Notes: generated by a model from the sequence alone, not told the origin. A stretch of 64,000 nt of DNA from CAWGOF01 sp963824225 (GCA_963824225.1 CAWGOF010000003.1:2790001-2854000); one strand, 5' to 3'. Shown: positions 34,633-44,970, numbered from the stretch's first letter. Made by a program: numbers and translations.

Positions 34633-37600
34633 ATGCGACGAGCGAGCGTGGTTTTTGGGTGGATGGCAGCTCTGGCGATCCTGTCGGTCGCCTTGCTATG
34701 GGTGCCGGAAACGGGCGGAGGACAGGTCCAGATAGGGGGGCCCCTACCAACGCCAGCGCCAACCCCGACACCCGCGCCGACGGCGGGATGGGAAACCAAG
34801 AAAAGCCAACCGGGGAACCCCGACTACTTCCAGCCGGCGTATCCGATCGTGTTCGTCAAGGCGCCCATCGCTCCGGAGGCGATCGGTGTGGAGGTGTGCC
34901 GGACGATCACGTCAACCACCGGTGGCTTCGGGTACCCGAGCGCGGGATCGATTGATTGCGAGGACGACCCGATGCTATGGGTAAACAACTGCGAGGATTC
35001 GACGAGCGGGTCTTTCATTTACACCCGAGACATCATTCCGGCACCACGCGACGCGGAGGAGTTCAACTACCACCTGGGCTCCGACGTGGTCAGCGCGACG
35101 AACCCGGGCGTGGGCAACGAGCTGTGGATCTACATCCCTACTTACGGCCAGGTCAAGAAGCTGTTCCCCCGGCCGATCCATGACCAGACCAACGTCATCG
35201 ACTTCACGCCGGACGTCGGCTCGGTGGTCGAGCCGAGCCTGTCCGAGGACGGGACGAAGGTCTATTTCTCCTACTTCCAGGACGCGACCGAGGACGCCGG
35301 CACGAACCCCCAAGGAAGCGAGCGGATTCCACGATCCGGGGCGGACATGTACGCGATCAACATCGCGCCGATCCTGAGCAACCCGCAGGTGAATCTCGAC
35401 ACGCTCACGGTGACTCGGCTCACGTTTCGCACCTACACCTCTGGAACGCACACGCAAGCCCCGGGCACCGCCCCGGGCGCGCGCGACGAACACGCAATGA
35501 ACCCCATGGTCTCGCCGAACACCACCAACGGCAACAACAACTTCGGTACCGTGTATCTCCATCCAACCGAGGTCCGGACTCGCCAGGGGCTCTACCTCGC
35601 CTACGCGAGCAACAAGCGCCGCCTCGCCAACTCGAACCCCCCAATGATGACCTCGAACTACAACTTGAACCTGCACTTCAACCGGTTGAACCCGGATGGA
35701 ACGCTCGGACCGGAGGACAACCAGTTCCAGTACTACACGACGACCTCGGCCATGAGCCCGACGCCGCTGCGCGAAGGCCTCGCCTTCTCGTACCAGTCGA
35801 CGACCGATGACGCGCGGCTCTGGCACATCCAACGACTCGACTCCGAGGGACGCTGGAACTCGTTGATCGGCTACGGTCAGGGCGACCAGCTGTTCCACCT
35901 CGGCAGCTTCTGCGTGGCCGACGACGACGGCGTCGAGGGCGGCCCCACGACGGACTACTTCGTCGCGCTCAAGTACTACAACATCAACAACGAGTCGTTC
36001 GGCTCGATCTGGAAGCAGGATCTGGCCGAGACCGGGTTGAACACGTACCACAACACGAACGGATCCTCTCAATACGTTCCCGAGCAGGAAGGTGCGACGG
36101 AGCTGACGGTGGCGCCAGGAGCGTCGCTGTCCCAGGACACGCCCTCCCCGTTCGACAACGCCACGGGGAAGCATTACGGAAAGTTCACGACGCCGCGGTG
36201 CGGTGGTGTCGACGAGCTGTACTTCGCCTACACGCCGACGAGCGCCAACCATCGACTGTTGGATATCGACTGCGGCCGAGACATCTATCGTTCGCACATC
36301 GGGTATCGGCCGAACCTCTTGACCTGGACCCCCGGGCCCTGGAACCCCGGGACGCAGACTGGCCATCTAACGGTCATCAAGCGTACGAACGACGACTTCC
36401 ATCTGCTGTGGCCGGTGCCGATTGTGCCGTGGAGCGTGCGCTCGGACGGCGACGTGACGCAACAGTACACGACGGACACAGCGACCAAGCCCAGTGGGTA
36501 CATCACTCCTGGCGAGCCGTTTGCCTTGATCGGAACGTCGGCGCTGGAGAACACCGACCGGCGGCCACCCGAGTGCTACCTCAATCCGCCCACGTATTTC
36601 CATCCCTGGGGCGCGTACAACTACACGCAAGAGCTCGACAGGATCATCTTCAACCAGGACACCTGGACGAGCCTCTACACGATCAACCCGGCAGATGCCT
36701 GCAATCCGCCACCCGAGGCGTCGATCCTGGGCATCGCGATCAACCTGACCAGCAACAAGACGGTTGCCGGCGACGTCGGCTACACGACCGGATTGGACGC
36801 GAACGGCAACCCCGGGCCCGCGAAGGAGGCGGTTCGGCTGCTCGGGGTGTACCCGGTGTCCCGCAACGATTCCGAGGATGAGGGTTACGACCCCGACGAC
36901 TGGTCGTTCCTGGCCAAGATCCCGGCGAGCGTCCCGATCGAGTTCCATGCTCTCGACTCGGAATACGGGATGAAGCTCGCCGACGTGCGGAGCTGGCACA
37001 GCCTCAAGCCGCGCGAGGCTCGGACCGACTGCGGCGGCTGCCACCAGCACGACGCCGATTCCAACGGTCCGATCCCGTTCGCCGGTACGTACGCACAGAC
37101 CCACCCGCCCCTCGACATGGTGCGCAGCACGGGATCGATTCGCTACAACGAGTCATGTGAGCCTGAAGTCGAGGATATCGAGGCCAACCCCGACGGCATC
37201 GCCGCCGAGAGCTACCCGGAGTGGGACGAGATCTGGACCGGAATGCAGCAGTACTGCGGCACGTGCCATGGACCGCCGCTCCCGTCGCCTCCACCATGGT
37301 ACGAGGACGGCCACGACGCGCTCACCTGGGACGATCAAGGGGACGGCGCGGACGTCTGGAAACGGCTAACCGACAGCAAGTTCGCCAACACACAGCTCGG
37401 CGCGTTGGGCAGCCAGCTGTTCTGGGCCGCGCGCGGCCACCGCACCGATGGTCGGCCGAACAACCATTACGTCGTTCCGGACTACGCACTGCAGAACTGC
37501 TCGATCTGCCCGAACGGCAACTGCGCGAATTGCTCGGGCAAGCATCGGTGGGGGTTCCATTACGACGACGCCCACAACTCGAGCTTGGGGGGCCGGACCG

Positions 37601-38043
37601 ATTGCGCGGATGGTGTCCAGCCCTACGCCGACTGGGTGTTCAAGGTCGGCAAGTGGATCGACAACCACACGCCGCGCAACGACACCGGAACCCACCCGTA
37701 CCACTTCGACTGGTACCACCCGACGGCCGATTCGGCGCTAGTTCCGAACCCCCAGTGCTCCCCGAACGCGCTGCAAGTTGGGTGGTGGGACGACACGGGG
37801 AGCATCCAATCGATCAAGGTGTGGCTGAACGATCAGGAGCCGCCGCTGTACAACCGAGGGACCTCGCCCAACGGGATGAACAACCCGCAGACCGATCCGA
37901 TTCCGCTCCCGGTCGTCGACCTGTCCGACTGGATCACGGTCGAGGTGCGCGACGCCGCGAACAACCGGCAGATCTATCGCAAGCAGATCGAGCAGCTGGT
38001 CGACGAGTGCGACCTGCCGCCGCCGCACCAGCCGTACCCCTGA
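34633..38043 (+). CDS. Hydrazine synthase alpha-like secreted dihaem protein (copy A)
   Basis: A 1136-residue exported protein. It has a signal peptide (about 1-30), a Pro/Thr linker (TPAPTPTPAPT), a long beta-propeller-like region (about 60-760, with SEDGTKVYFSYFQDA resembling PD40/WD units) and a C-terminal haem region. Two CxxCH sites are present: CGGCH (800-804, in the HSLKPREARTDCGGCHQH context typical of HZS-alpha-like proteins) and CGTCH (875-879). A third Cys pair, CANCSGKH, lacks the haem spacing. Relatives occur far outside anammox bacteria, so hydrazine synthesis is not implied. Periplasmic or surface electron transfer is the safer reading. A close paralogue follows in tandem. Confidence 0.8.
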   Translation: MRRASVVFGWMAALAILSVALLWVPETGGGQVQIGGPLPTPAPTPTPAPTAGWETKKSQPGNPDYFQPAYPIVFVKAPIAPEAIGVEVCRTITSTTGGFGYPSAGSIDCEDDPMLWVNNCEDSTSGSFIYTRDIIPAPRDAEEFNYHLGSDVVSATNPGVGNELWIYIPTYGQVKKLFPRPIHDQTNVIDFTPDVGSVVEPSLSEDGTKVYFSYFQDATEDAGTNPQGSERIPRSGADMYAINIAPILSNPQVNLDTLTVTRLTFRTYTSGTHTQAPGTAPGARDEHAMNPMVSPNTTNGNNNFGTVYLHPTEVRTRQGLYLAYASNKRRLANSNPPMMTSNYNLNLHFNRLNPDGTLGPEDNQFQYYTTTSAMSPTPLREGLAFSYQSTTDDARLWHIQRLDSEGRWNSLIGYGQGDQLFHLGSFCVADDDGVEGGPTTDYFVALKYYNINNESFGSIWKQDLAETGLNTYHNTNGSSQYVPEQEGATELTVAPGASLSQDTPSPFDNATGKHYGKFTTPRCGGVDELYFAYTPTSANHRLLDIDCGRDIYRSHIGYRPNLLTWTPGPWNPGTQTGHLTVIKRTNDDFHLLWPVPIVPWSVRSDGDVTQQYTTDTATKPSGYITPGEPFALIGTSALENTDRRPPECYLNPPTYFHPWGAYNYTQELDRIIFNQDTWTSLYTINPADACNPPPEASILGIAINLTSNKTVAGDVGYTTGLDANGNPGPAKEAVRLLGVYPVSRNDSEDEGYDPDDWSFLAKIPASVPIEFHALDSEYGMKLADVRSWHSLKPREARTDCGGCHQHDADSNGPIPFAGTYAQTHPPLDMVRSTGSIRYNESCEPEVEDIEANPDGIAAESYPEWDEIWTGMQQYCGTCHGPPLPSPPPWYEDGHDALTWDDQGDGADVWKRLTDSKFANTQLGALGSQLFWAARGHRTDGRPNNHYVVPDYALQNCSICPNGNCANCSGKHRWGFHYDDAHNSSLGGRTDCADGVQPYADWVFKVGKWIDNHTPRNDTGTHPYHFDWYHPTADSALVPNPQCSPNALQVGWWDDTGSIQSIKVWLNDQEPPLYNRGTSPNGMNNPQTDPIPLPVVDLSDWITVEVRDAANNRQIYRKQIEQLVDECDLPPPHQPYP

Positions 38044-38159
38044 TCGTCGAGGCTACAGCGTCACAGGATCGACTGCAGCACGGCGGTGCGCGCGGCTCCT
38101 CGGGATCGAGGACCTGGAGTGCTCACTGGACCGAGGCATAATTTTTACCGCCGAACTCT

Positions 38160-38250
38160 GGGCAAAGTGATCCGCCGCGGACTCCTCTTGAGTGGGGGGC
38201 CAGGTAACCCCGAAGCTCCAGGAACCGGCCCCCATACATAGGGGGAAGCC
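38160..38250 (+). promoter_or_regulatory. Conserved leader of the second dihaem gene (copy 2) with RBS hairpin
   Basis: GGGCAAAG (38160-38167) and CGGACTCCTC (38178-38187) repeat the leader blocks of copy 1. Two stems follow: GGGG/CCCC around CCAGGTAA (about 38195-38211), and CCCCC (38229-38233) pairing with GGGGG (38241-38245). The second stem masks the ribosome-binding site just before ATG 38251. An AT-rich CATAAT (38137-38142) upstream may be a -10 box. Confidence 0.4.
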
Positions 38251-41200
38251 ATGCGGCGCGCACGTTCGAGCCGGATCGCCGTCGCAGCGATCGCGTTCTT
38301 GGCCTTCTTGGGGACTTCACACGGCCAGATCCAACCGCCCCCAACCCCGACGCCGGGGTGGGACACGAGGGCGAACCACCTGGGCAACCCGAACTACTTC
38401 CAGCCGGCCTATCCGATCGTGTTCGTCAAGGCTCCGCCCGCCTTTGAGCCGCCGCCCGGTGCGACGGTGTGCCGGGACGTGATCCCGAGCATCTACCCAC
38501 AAGCAGGCTCGGTCGTCAGTTGTGGCGCCCCTCCGCCGGCAGGATGCAACGACTACACGGACGGCCAAGGGCGCTTGCATGACCTGGAAACGGTCGTGCC
38601 GCGCGACGCGCAGGAGTTCAACTATCACCTCGGTACCGACGTGATGAGCGCAACGAACCCGGGAGTCGGCAACGAGCTGTGGATCTACATCCCGCCCTAT
38701 GGCCAGGTCAAGAAGCTGTTCCCCCGGCCGATCCACGATACGAACAACATCATCGATTTCACGCCGAGCGTCGGCTCGGTCGTCGAGCCGAGCCTGTCCG
38801 AAGACGGGACGAAAGTCTATTTCTCCTACTTCCAGGATGCGACGGAGGGCGCAGGAACTCTGACCAAACAGATGGAACAGATCCCGAGATCGGGAGCGGA
38901 CATCTATTCGATCGACCTCGCCCCGCTTCTCGCCAACCCGCTGTTGAATCTCGACTCGCTCACCGTCACGCGGTTGACCACTCGAACGTACACTCCGGGC
39001 ACGCACACGCAGGCTCCGAGCAGCCGCGATGCCGAGGCGATGAACCCCACGCTGGCCGCGACCACGACCAACGACTTCACCAACTTCGGCACCGTGTACC
39101 TGCACCCGACGGAGGTTCGCACCCGCCGCGGGCTGTACCTGGCGTACGCGAGCAACAAGCGCCGCCTGGCCAATTCGAACAACCCGATGTTGCCCTCGAA
39201 CTACAACCTGAACCTGCATTTCGCCCGCCTGAACCCGGACGGGACGCTCGGACCCGAGGACAACGAGTTCCAGTACTACACGACGACGTCGGCCATGAGC
39301 CCCACACCGCTCCGCGAAGGCCTCGCCTTCTCGTACCAGTCGACGACCGACGACCCGCGGTACTGGCACATCCAGAAGCTCGACTCGGAGGGACGTTGGA
39401 ACTCGCTGATCGGATACGGTTCGGGCGACCAGCTGTTCCACCTCGGGAGCTTCTGCGTCGCTGACGAAGGAGGTAACAAGAAGGACTACTTCGTGGCGCT
39501 CAAGTACTACAACATCAACAACGAATCGTTCGGCTCGCTGTGGAGGCAAGATCTGGCCCAGGTGGGCCGGAACATGTACGACAATCCGACCGGCTCAGGG
39601 GTCCTCGTTCCCAGCCAGGACGGGGCGACCGAGCTGACCACGGCGCCGGGGGCGTCGCTGTCCCAGGACACTCCGTCCCCCTACGATGCCGCGACCGGAA
39701 AGCACTACGGCAAGTTCACGACGCCACGCTGCGGCGGCGTCAACCAGCTGTACTTCGCCTACACGCCAACGAGCGCCAACCATCGACTGCTCGATTACGA
39801 CTGCAGCCGGGACATCTACCGTTCGCACATCGGCTACCGGCCGAACCTCCTGCCCTGGACCCCGGGCAAGGACGTGCCGATCGGCCACCACACCGTGATC
39901 AAGCGCACGAACGACGACTTCAATCTGCTGTGGCCGGTGCCGGTCGTGCCGTGGAGCGTGCGCTCGGACGGGAACGCGACGCAGCTCTTCACCCAGACCG
40001 CGGCGACCCAGCCGACCCCGCACATCGTGCCGGGTGAGCCGTTCGCTCTCATTGGAACGTCCGCCCTGTGGAACACCGACCGGCGGCCCCCCGAGTGCTA
40101 CATCGACCAGACCCAGCCCGGCGGCCCATTCTACTTTCATCCATTTGGCTCGTCGGGGATCGACGCCTTGGGCAACCAAAACGACCAGCTCACGAACAAC
40201 CAGGACATCTGGACGCAGGTCTATGTGGGCGGATTCTGCAGCCTACCGCCGCAGGACTCGATCCTGGGGATCGCGATCAACGTCACGAGCAACAAGGCCA
40301 ACATGAACGACTTGATCGGCTACGAGACGGGCGGCTTCAACTCAGCCAAGGAAGCGACGCGCCTGCTCGGCGTGTACGACGTACGCCCCCCGCGTCCCCC
40401 CCAGAACGACCAATCGTTCCTGGCTACGATACCCGCGAACGTGCCGATCGAGTTCCACGCGCTCGACTCGATGTATGGGATGAAGCTCGCCGATGTCCGG
40501 AGCTGGCACAGTCTCAAGCCGCGCGAGACGCGCACGGACTGCGGTGGCTGCCACCAGCACGAGTCCGGTGCCACAGGCGATTTCATTTGGCGGCACGTTC
40601 GCGGACCAGAACCCGCCGCTCGATATGGTGCGTAGCACACCGTCGATCGGATACGGCCCGAACTGTCGCGTCGTACGTCGTCCGACGGACAACGCAGCGG
40701 CCGAGAACTACCCCGAGTGGGACGAGATCTGGCAGGGTATGCAGCAGTACTGCGCCGATTGCCACGGGCCGCTTCCCGGGGGGCACACACTGCCGGATTG
40801 GTACCAAGACGGTCACGCTGCGCTCAGCTGGAACGCACCGCACCGACGGAATGGCCGTGTATAACGCGATCTTGCTTCGTGGGTTCGCGAGCACGCAGCG
40901 GGGCGCGTTGGGGAGCCAGCTGTTCTGGGCGGCCCGCGGCCAGCGCACGGACGGACGCCCCAACGCCAATTCACAGTTCGCGGCGGACTACGACTGCACG
41001 AGCTGCTCCCAGAAGGACCGTGTGGGGCTTTCACTATTCGGCCGTGCACAATGCGGCCAGCTTCGAAAACCGACTGCCCGGACGGGAATCAGCCCTACGC
41101 CAACTGGGTGTTCAAGCTCGGAAAGTGGATCGACAACCACATGCCGCGCAACACTGGCGGTGCCGAACGCCTACGGCTCGGACTGGTACCACCCGACGGT

Positions 41201-41486
41201 GGACTCGGCGCTCGATCACGAGCAACTGCGCGCCGACCTCGCTGCGGGTCGGCTGGTGGGACGACACGGGCCAGATCAGCGTCGATCAAGGTGTCGCTCA
41301 ATGATCAGCCTACGTCGAATCATCTTCGCTCAATCACGGCCGAACGGCATCGAGGAGAACATCGCGTTGCCCGCGGTGTCGAACGCCGACTGGATCACGG
41401 TCGAGGTGCGCGATGCGGCGGACAATCGGCAGATCTATCGCAAGCGGATCGACCAGCTGATCGACGAGTGCGAGCCCGCGCCCTAG
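38251..41486 (+). pseudogene. Hydrazine synthase alpha-like dihaem protein (copy B), eight same-direction frameshifts in 3' end
   Basis: Paralogue of copy A, largely collinear with it. Frame 1 is intact from the signal peptide through the first haem site (CGGCH, 764-768) to about 40584. Similarity to copy A then continues to the shared end (DWITVEVRDAA, NRQIYRKRIDQL) only by moving forward one frame at about 40585, 40841, 41022, 41068, 41162, 41220, 41281 and 41339. Every step is +1 (or -2). At five of the eight, alignment with copy A fits exactly one extra base. The second haem site (CADCH) survives within a shifted block. Simple decay should give mixed directions, so assembly error or an unusual coding arrangement must be considered. 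Confidence 0.75.
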
Positions 41487-41496
41487 GAGATCGGTC

Positions 41497-42453
41497 CTAC
41501 ATCGCCGCCGGGACGGGGTCCCGCAGCGCGATCCGCTGGCGGAGCGAATCGAGTCGCCCGAGGCCGGCGAGGCTCTGGAAGACGCGCTCGGGCGTGCCCC
41601 AGTCGCTCCATCCGCAGCCCTCGACAGGCAGGACGGAGAGCGACTCGGCGCGCTCGAGCACGGAGCGGCTGAAGTTCGCGGGCTGCATCTCGGCGTAGAT
41701 CGCCTGGAGCACGCTGGCCTCGTTATCGGCGCGGCACGCTCCCGCGTAGACGTCGAACAGCGCGGCGTGCGTGGGCAGGTGCTGTGCGGCGAGGCCCCAC
41801 AGGGCCGAGAGTTTCGCGACCGACACGAACGTGTTCCACAGCCCGCCCCGGGCGAGGAGGCCTTGAGCCACGTCGGGAGCGGGCTTCTCGACGAAGCGCA
41901 GCACATCCCGCAGGGCCGTATCCCCGAGCTCCGAGATCTGCGTACCGGGCAGGATCCACCCGTACTCGGTCTCCGGCCGATCGGGGACCACGCCGATCAG
42001 GGCGACGAGGTCGGGCATTGCCTCCGCTGCCGAGAGCGCGGCGGTCGTGGCGGCGAGGAACGGAGCCGGGTTCGCGACGTGGTGGTCGGACGGGAAGATC
42101 GCGACCCGGGCGTCGGGGTCCGTGGCCAGGATGCGGGCGAGCGGGAGCAGGATCCCGGGCCCCGTGTCGAGGTTCTTCGGCTGGAGCACGACGTCCACAC
42201 CCGGATAGCCGCGGAGCTGGGTCCGGGCGAGCGTCCCGTGCTCCTGACCCACGACGACGACCGTGCGCTCGGGCGGGATGAGCGGAGCAATCCGGTCGAG
42301 CGTGGCCTGGAGCAGCGAACGAGCGCCGTCGATCACGGCAAACTGCTTCGGCAGCTCGCTGCCGTAGAGCGCCGCCGTAAGGGACGACAACCTGCGGCCC
42401 TCTCCAGCCGCCAGTACGACGGCCCAGTTCTTCGACGTGCGCTCGGTGCTCAC
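41497..42453 (-). CDS. Mannose-1-phosphate guanylyltransferase-like nucleotidyltransferase
   Basis: A 318-residue sugar-phosphate nucleotidyltransferase. The signature VVLAAGEGRRLSSLT binds the nucleotide, ELPKQFAVIDG and VAIFPSDHHVANP fit the ManC/GMP group, and FVEKP and LWNTFVSVAK line the sugar site. It lacks the C-terminal isomerase cupin of bifunctional ManC. Expected product is GDP-mannose or a related activated sugar for surface glycans. It converges on copy B with a ten-base gap. Confidence 0.82.
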   Translation of the reverse strand: MSTERTSKNWAVVLAAGEGRRLSSLTAALYGSELPKQFAVIDGARSLLQATLDRIAPLIPPERTVVVVGQEHGTLARTQLRGYPGVDVVLQPKNLDTGPGILLPLARILATDPDARVAIFPSDHHVANPAPFLAATTAALSAAEAMPDLVALIGVVPDRPETEYGWILPGTQISELGDTALRDVLRFVEKPAPDVAQGLLARGGLWNTFVSVAKLSALWGLAAQHLPTHAALFDVYAGACRADNEASVLQAIYAEMQPANFSRSVLERAESLSVLPVEGCGWSDWGTPERVFQSLAGLGRLDSLRQRIALRDPVPAAM

Positions 42454-42602
42454 GACTTTCCTGCGCCCAATCTAGTCCCGCCTGCGCGACGTTTCGGGAC
42501 CGTTATCATCTGCTTTTGGTGAGGGAGGATGCTACTCCGGCTGCGTCGTTTCGCGGCCGCGGAATGTACCTGAATCGGTGCGGTCGACTATCCCGACCTG
42601 CG

Positions 42603-43310
42603 TTACGTCAGAAGCGCGCTCAGGTCGCGAATCACGCCCGGTCCGTCACCGAGCGTGCCCTTGCGATCGACGATCACCGCTGCGCAGCCGGCGGCCTCGG
42701 CCCCCGCGCGATCGATCTCCGGTAGGTCGCCGACGTGCAGCGTTTCTTCGGGTCGTCCACCCATACGCTCGAGCACGCGGTGGAAGATCTCGGGGTTCGG
42801 CTTCTCGACGCCCTCGAAGTGGCTGACCCCAACGACGTCGAAATACCGCGTAAGGTCGAGCATCTCGAGGACACCGGGAAGGCGCGAATCCCAGTTCGAC
42901 ACCACGCCGAGCCTGCACCCGTTGCGGAGCAGCGCATCGAGCGTCGGGCGCACTTCCGGAAACACGTGCCACGCCTCGGGGTCAAGGAACGCGCGGCGGA
43001 TCCGGTCGAGAGCGTCGATGCCGGCCCGAGGCTCGATCGGCGAGCCCGTCGCCAGCTCGATCGTACGGTGGGCGAAGCGCAGCCAGAACTCGTCCTCGCC
43101 CCCCGGGAAGTGCCGGTACCGGTCGGTGCCGGGCGGGATGAGCCGCTCCATCTCGAGCATCGTCTGCTCGAGCCCGCGCTGGGCCCGCTCTGGGTCGAGG
43201 TCGAGCCCGCTGCCCGACAGGCCCCGGGCGTACACCGCGCCGAACGACTCCCGCGGGCCGAGCAGGGTACCGCCGACGTCGAACAGGACGAACCGATACG
43301 TCACGACCAC
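42603..43310 (-). CDS. HAD-superfamily hydrolase
   Basis: A 235-residue HAD phosphatase. Motif I is FDVGGTL (the DxGGT form used by HDHD2/3-like members), motif II Ser is in GVVSNWDS, Lys is in GVEKPNPEIFH, and motif IV is HVGDLPEID. The cap is helical, as in subfamily IA. The substrate is unknown. Start is GTG 43310, with GTG 43304 possible. It is divergent from the next gene. Confidence 0.88.
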   Translation of the reverse strand: MVVTYRFVLFDVGGTLLGPRESFGAVYARGLSGSGLDLDPERAQRGLEQTMLEMERLIPPGTDRYRHFPGGEDEFWLRFAHRTIELATGSPIEPRAGIDALDRIRRAFLDPEAWHVFPEVRPTLDALLRNGCRLGVVSNWDSRLPGVLEMLDLTRYFDVVGVSHFEGVEKPNPEIFHRVLERMGGRPEETLHVGDLPEIDRAGAEAAGCAAVIVDRKGTLGDGPGVIRDLSALLT

Positions 43311-43331
43311 CTCGCTTTGCTAGACTGCTGC

Positions 43332-44006
43332 GTGTCGGTCCTGTTCGAGCCGCAACCCCGCTTCGGCGGACTCCCCGAGTCGGGGTTCCGCGTGTTCTCC
43401 ATCGACGATCGGGATGAGCGGCGCCAGGCGATCCTCTCCGCGTTTCACCCCGCGCTGCGCGACCTCGGCGCCGACCTGTGCGAGCGCCTCGCGCCGCCCG
43501 GTGGGGACGAGCGACCGCTGAACGCGCACCTGCCGCGCCTCGATTGGCCCCGCGGGTACCAGCCATTCTGCACGTGGCTCGCGCTCTCGCGCGAGACCCA
43601 CGGCTACCAGGCCGGACCGCAGCTCAACGTCGGGGTCCACGCCGATCACGTGGCGGCCCGCCTGGCATGGGACGTGGGGGCCGACGGCTTCGGCCGGTTC
43701 GAGTTCCTGTGTCGCCGCGGCCACCTGTCGAGCGAGCTGCGCGAGCTCGCGTCGGCCGAGGGTTTGCTCTTTCGCGTGTACGCCGCTGCGGCCTGGCCGG
43801 TCGGGTCGCGCTGCGTGTTCGAGAGCGCGGACGACATCGACGGGTCGTTCGGCGCGTCGAACCGTCGCGGCGTGTGGTGGGAGCTCGGGCAGCGCTGGGA
43901 GCTCCCGGCCGCGGGCTCGATCGTTCATACGCCCGAGCTGGGTGCCGAGGCCCTGCGCATCTTCCGTGCTGCGCTTCCGGTGTACGACCGGATCACCGGA
44001 AGCTGA
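43332..44006 (+). CDS. DUF1054 / UPF0637-like protein
   Basis: A 224-residue cytoplasmic protein starting at GTG 43332. The opening GFRVFSIDDRDERRQAIL, the middle FCTWLALSRETHGYQAGPQLNVGVHADHV and the end FRAALPVYDRITG follow the layout of DUF1054 proteins. No activity is known. The match is from recall of motif order and not from a search. It overlaps the end of the ceramide reductase-like gene by 14 bases. Confidence 0.5.
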   Translation: MSVLFEPQPRFGGLPESGFRVFSIDDRDERRQAILSAFHPALRDLGADLCERLAPPGGDERPLNAHLPRLDWPRGYQPFCTWLALSRETHGYQAGPQLNVGVHADHVAARLAWDVGADGFGRFEFLCRRGHLSSELRELASAEGLLFRVYAAAAWPVGSRCVFESADDIDGSFGASNRRGVWWELGQRWELPAAGSIVHTPELGAEALRIFRAALPVYDRITGS

Positions 44007-44970
44007 GCCACCCGCACTCGCGATACCAGTCCACCGTCGTCCGGAGACCTGCTCGCAGGTCGTGCCGTGCGGACCAGCCGGCGTCCCGTGCGATCGCGGC
44101 GGGATCGGCCGTCCACGCCGCGGCCAGGAGCTCGCCCGACTTGTTGGCGTGGAGCAGCGTCGCGCGGCCCGCGAGGTGGGCGGTCAGCCCGGCCGCTCCG
44201 AGGACCATCCGTCCGACTCCCGAGGGGATCCGGACGACGCGCACACGCCGTCCGACCGCTCGTCCGACCTCCCGCGCGAGCTGCTCGTTCGTGAAGGGCT
44301 CGGCGTGGCACGCGTAGTACGTGCGGGAGACCGTTCGGTCGCTCGTCGCCACGGCGAGGAGGGCTTCCGCCAGGTCCGGCCCGAACGCCGCGCACAGCTC
44401 CTGCGCTCCGTCGCCGAACACCGGGACGACGCCGAGCCGCGATAGGCGAAACATCCCCAAGACTTCACGGTCCCGCGGCCCGTAGACCATCGGCGGACGG
44501 ACGATCGTCCACGCGAGCGTGCTCTCGCGGACGACCCGCTCCCCCGCGAGCTTGCTCCGGCCGTAGGGCGAGAGCGGTCGATCGACGTCGCCTTCCCGGC
44601 GCGGCCGTCCGCGCTCGGCCGGTCCGGCAGCGGCCATCGACGACACGTGGACCAAGCGCGGGGTCCGCGCCGTCTCTGCCGCGCGGACGAGCTCGCGCGT
44701 GCCGTCGACGTTGGCCCGCACGAACTCGGACTCGCGGCGCGCCTTGATCATCCCGGCGAGGTGGAACACGACGTCCTGATCGCTGACCGCATCGGCCAGG
44801 CCCTCCCCGGTCGACAGGTGACCGGCCACGATCCGCACGCCCCGGCGCTCGAGGTCCCGCGTGCGCGCGGGATCGCGTGTCAGGGCGGTCACCGTGTGGC
44901 CGGCGCCGACGAGGTGCTCGACCAAGAGACCGCCGATGAACCCGCCGGCCCCGGTGACGAGCGCCCTCAT
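43993..44970 (-). CDS. cerR: NAD-dependent epimerase/dehydratase family protein, ceramide reductase-like
   Basis: A 325-residue extended short-chain dehydrogenase. The dinucleotide motif VTGAGGFIGGLLVEHL opens it, with VHVSSMAAAG and YGRSKLAGERVV giving the Ser and YxxxK catalytic residues. Its ATG overlaps the stop of the GNAT gene (ATGA). In Caulobacter a protein of this type (CerR) reduces the keto group of the acylated sphingoid base. The gene order with Spt-like and GNAT-like enzymes supports that role here. Sequence alone would allow other SDR roles. Confidence 0.7.
   Translation of the reverse strand: MRALVTGAGGFIGGLLVEHLVGAGHTVTALTRDPARTRDLERRGVRIVAGHLSTGEGLADAVSDQDVVFHLAGMIKARRESEFVRANVDGTRELVRAAETARTPRLVHVSSMAAAGPAERGRPRREGDVDRPLSPYGRSKLAGERVVRESTLAWTIVRPPMVYGPRDREVLGMFRLSRLGVVPVFGDGAQELCAAFGPDLAEALLAVATSDRTVSRTYYACHAEPFTNEQLAREVGRAVGRRVRVVRIPSGVGRMVLGAAGLTAHLAGRATLLHANKSGELLAAAWTADPAAIARDAGWSARHDLRAGLRTTVDWYRECGWLSFR

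Noticed and set aside
34633..38043. Naming the dihaem gene hzsA and inferring anammox metabolism
   Set aside because: No hydrazine synthase partner subunits or other anammox genes are present, and this fold is widespread in other bacteria.
42603..43310. HAD protein suspected to be inactive because motif I reads DVGGT and not DxDGT
   Set aside because: The DxGGT form is normal in a known HAD subgroup, and the other motifs are intact.
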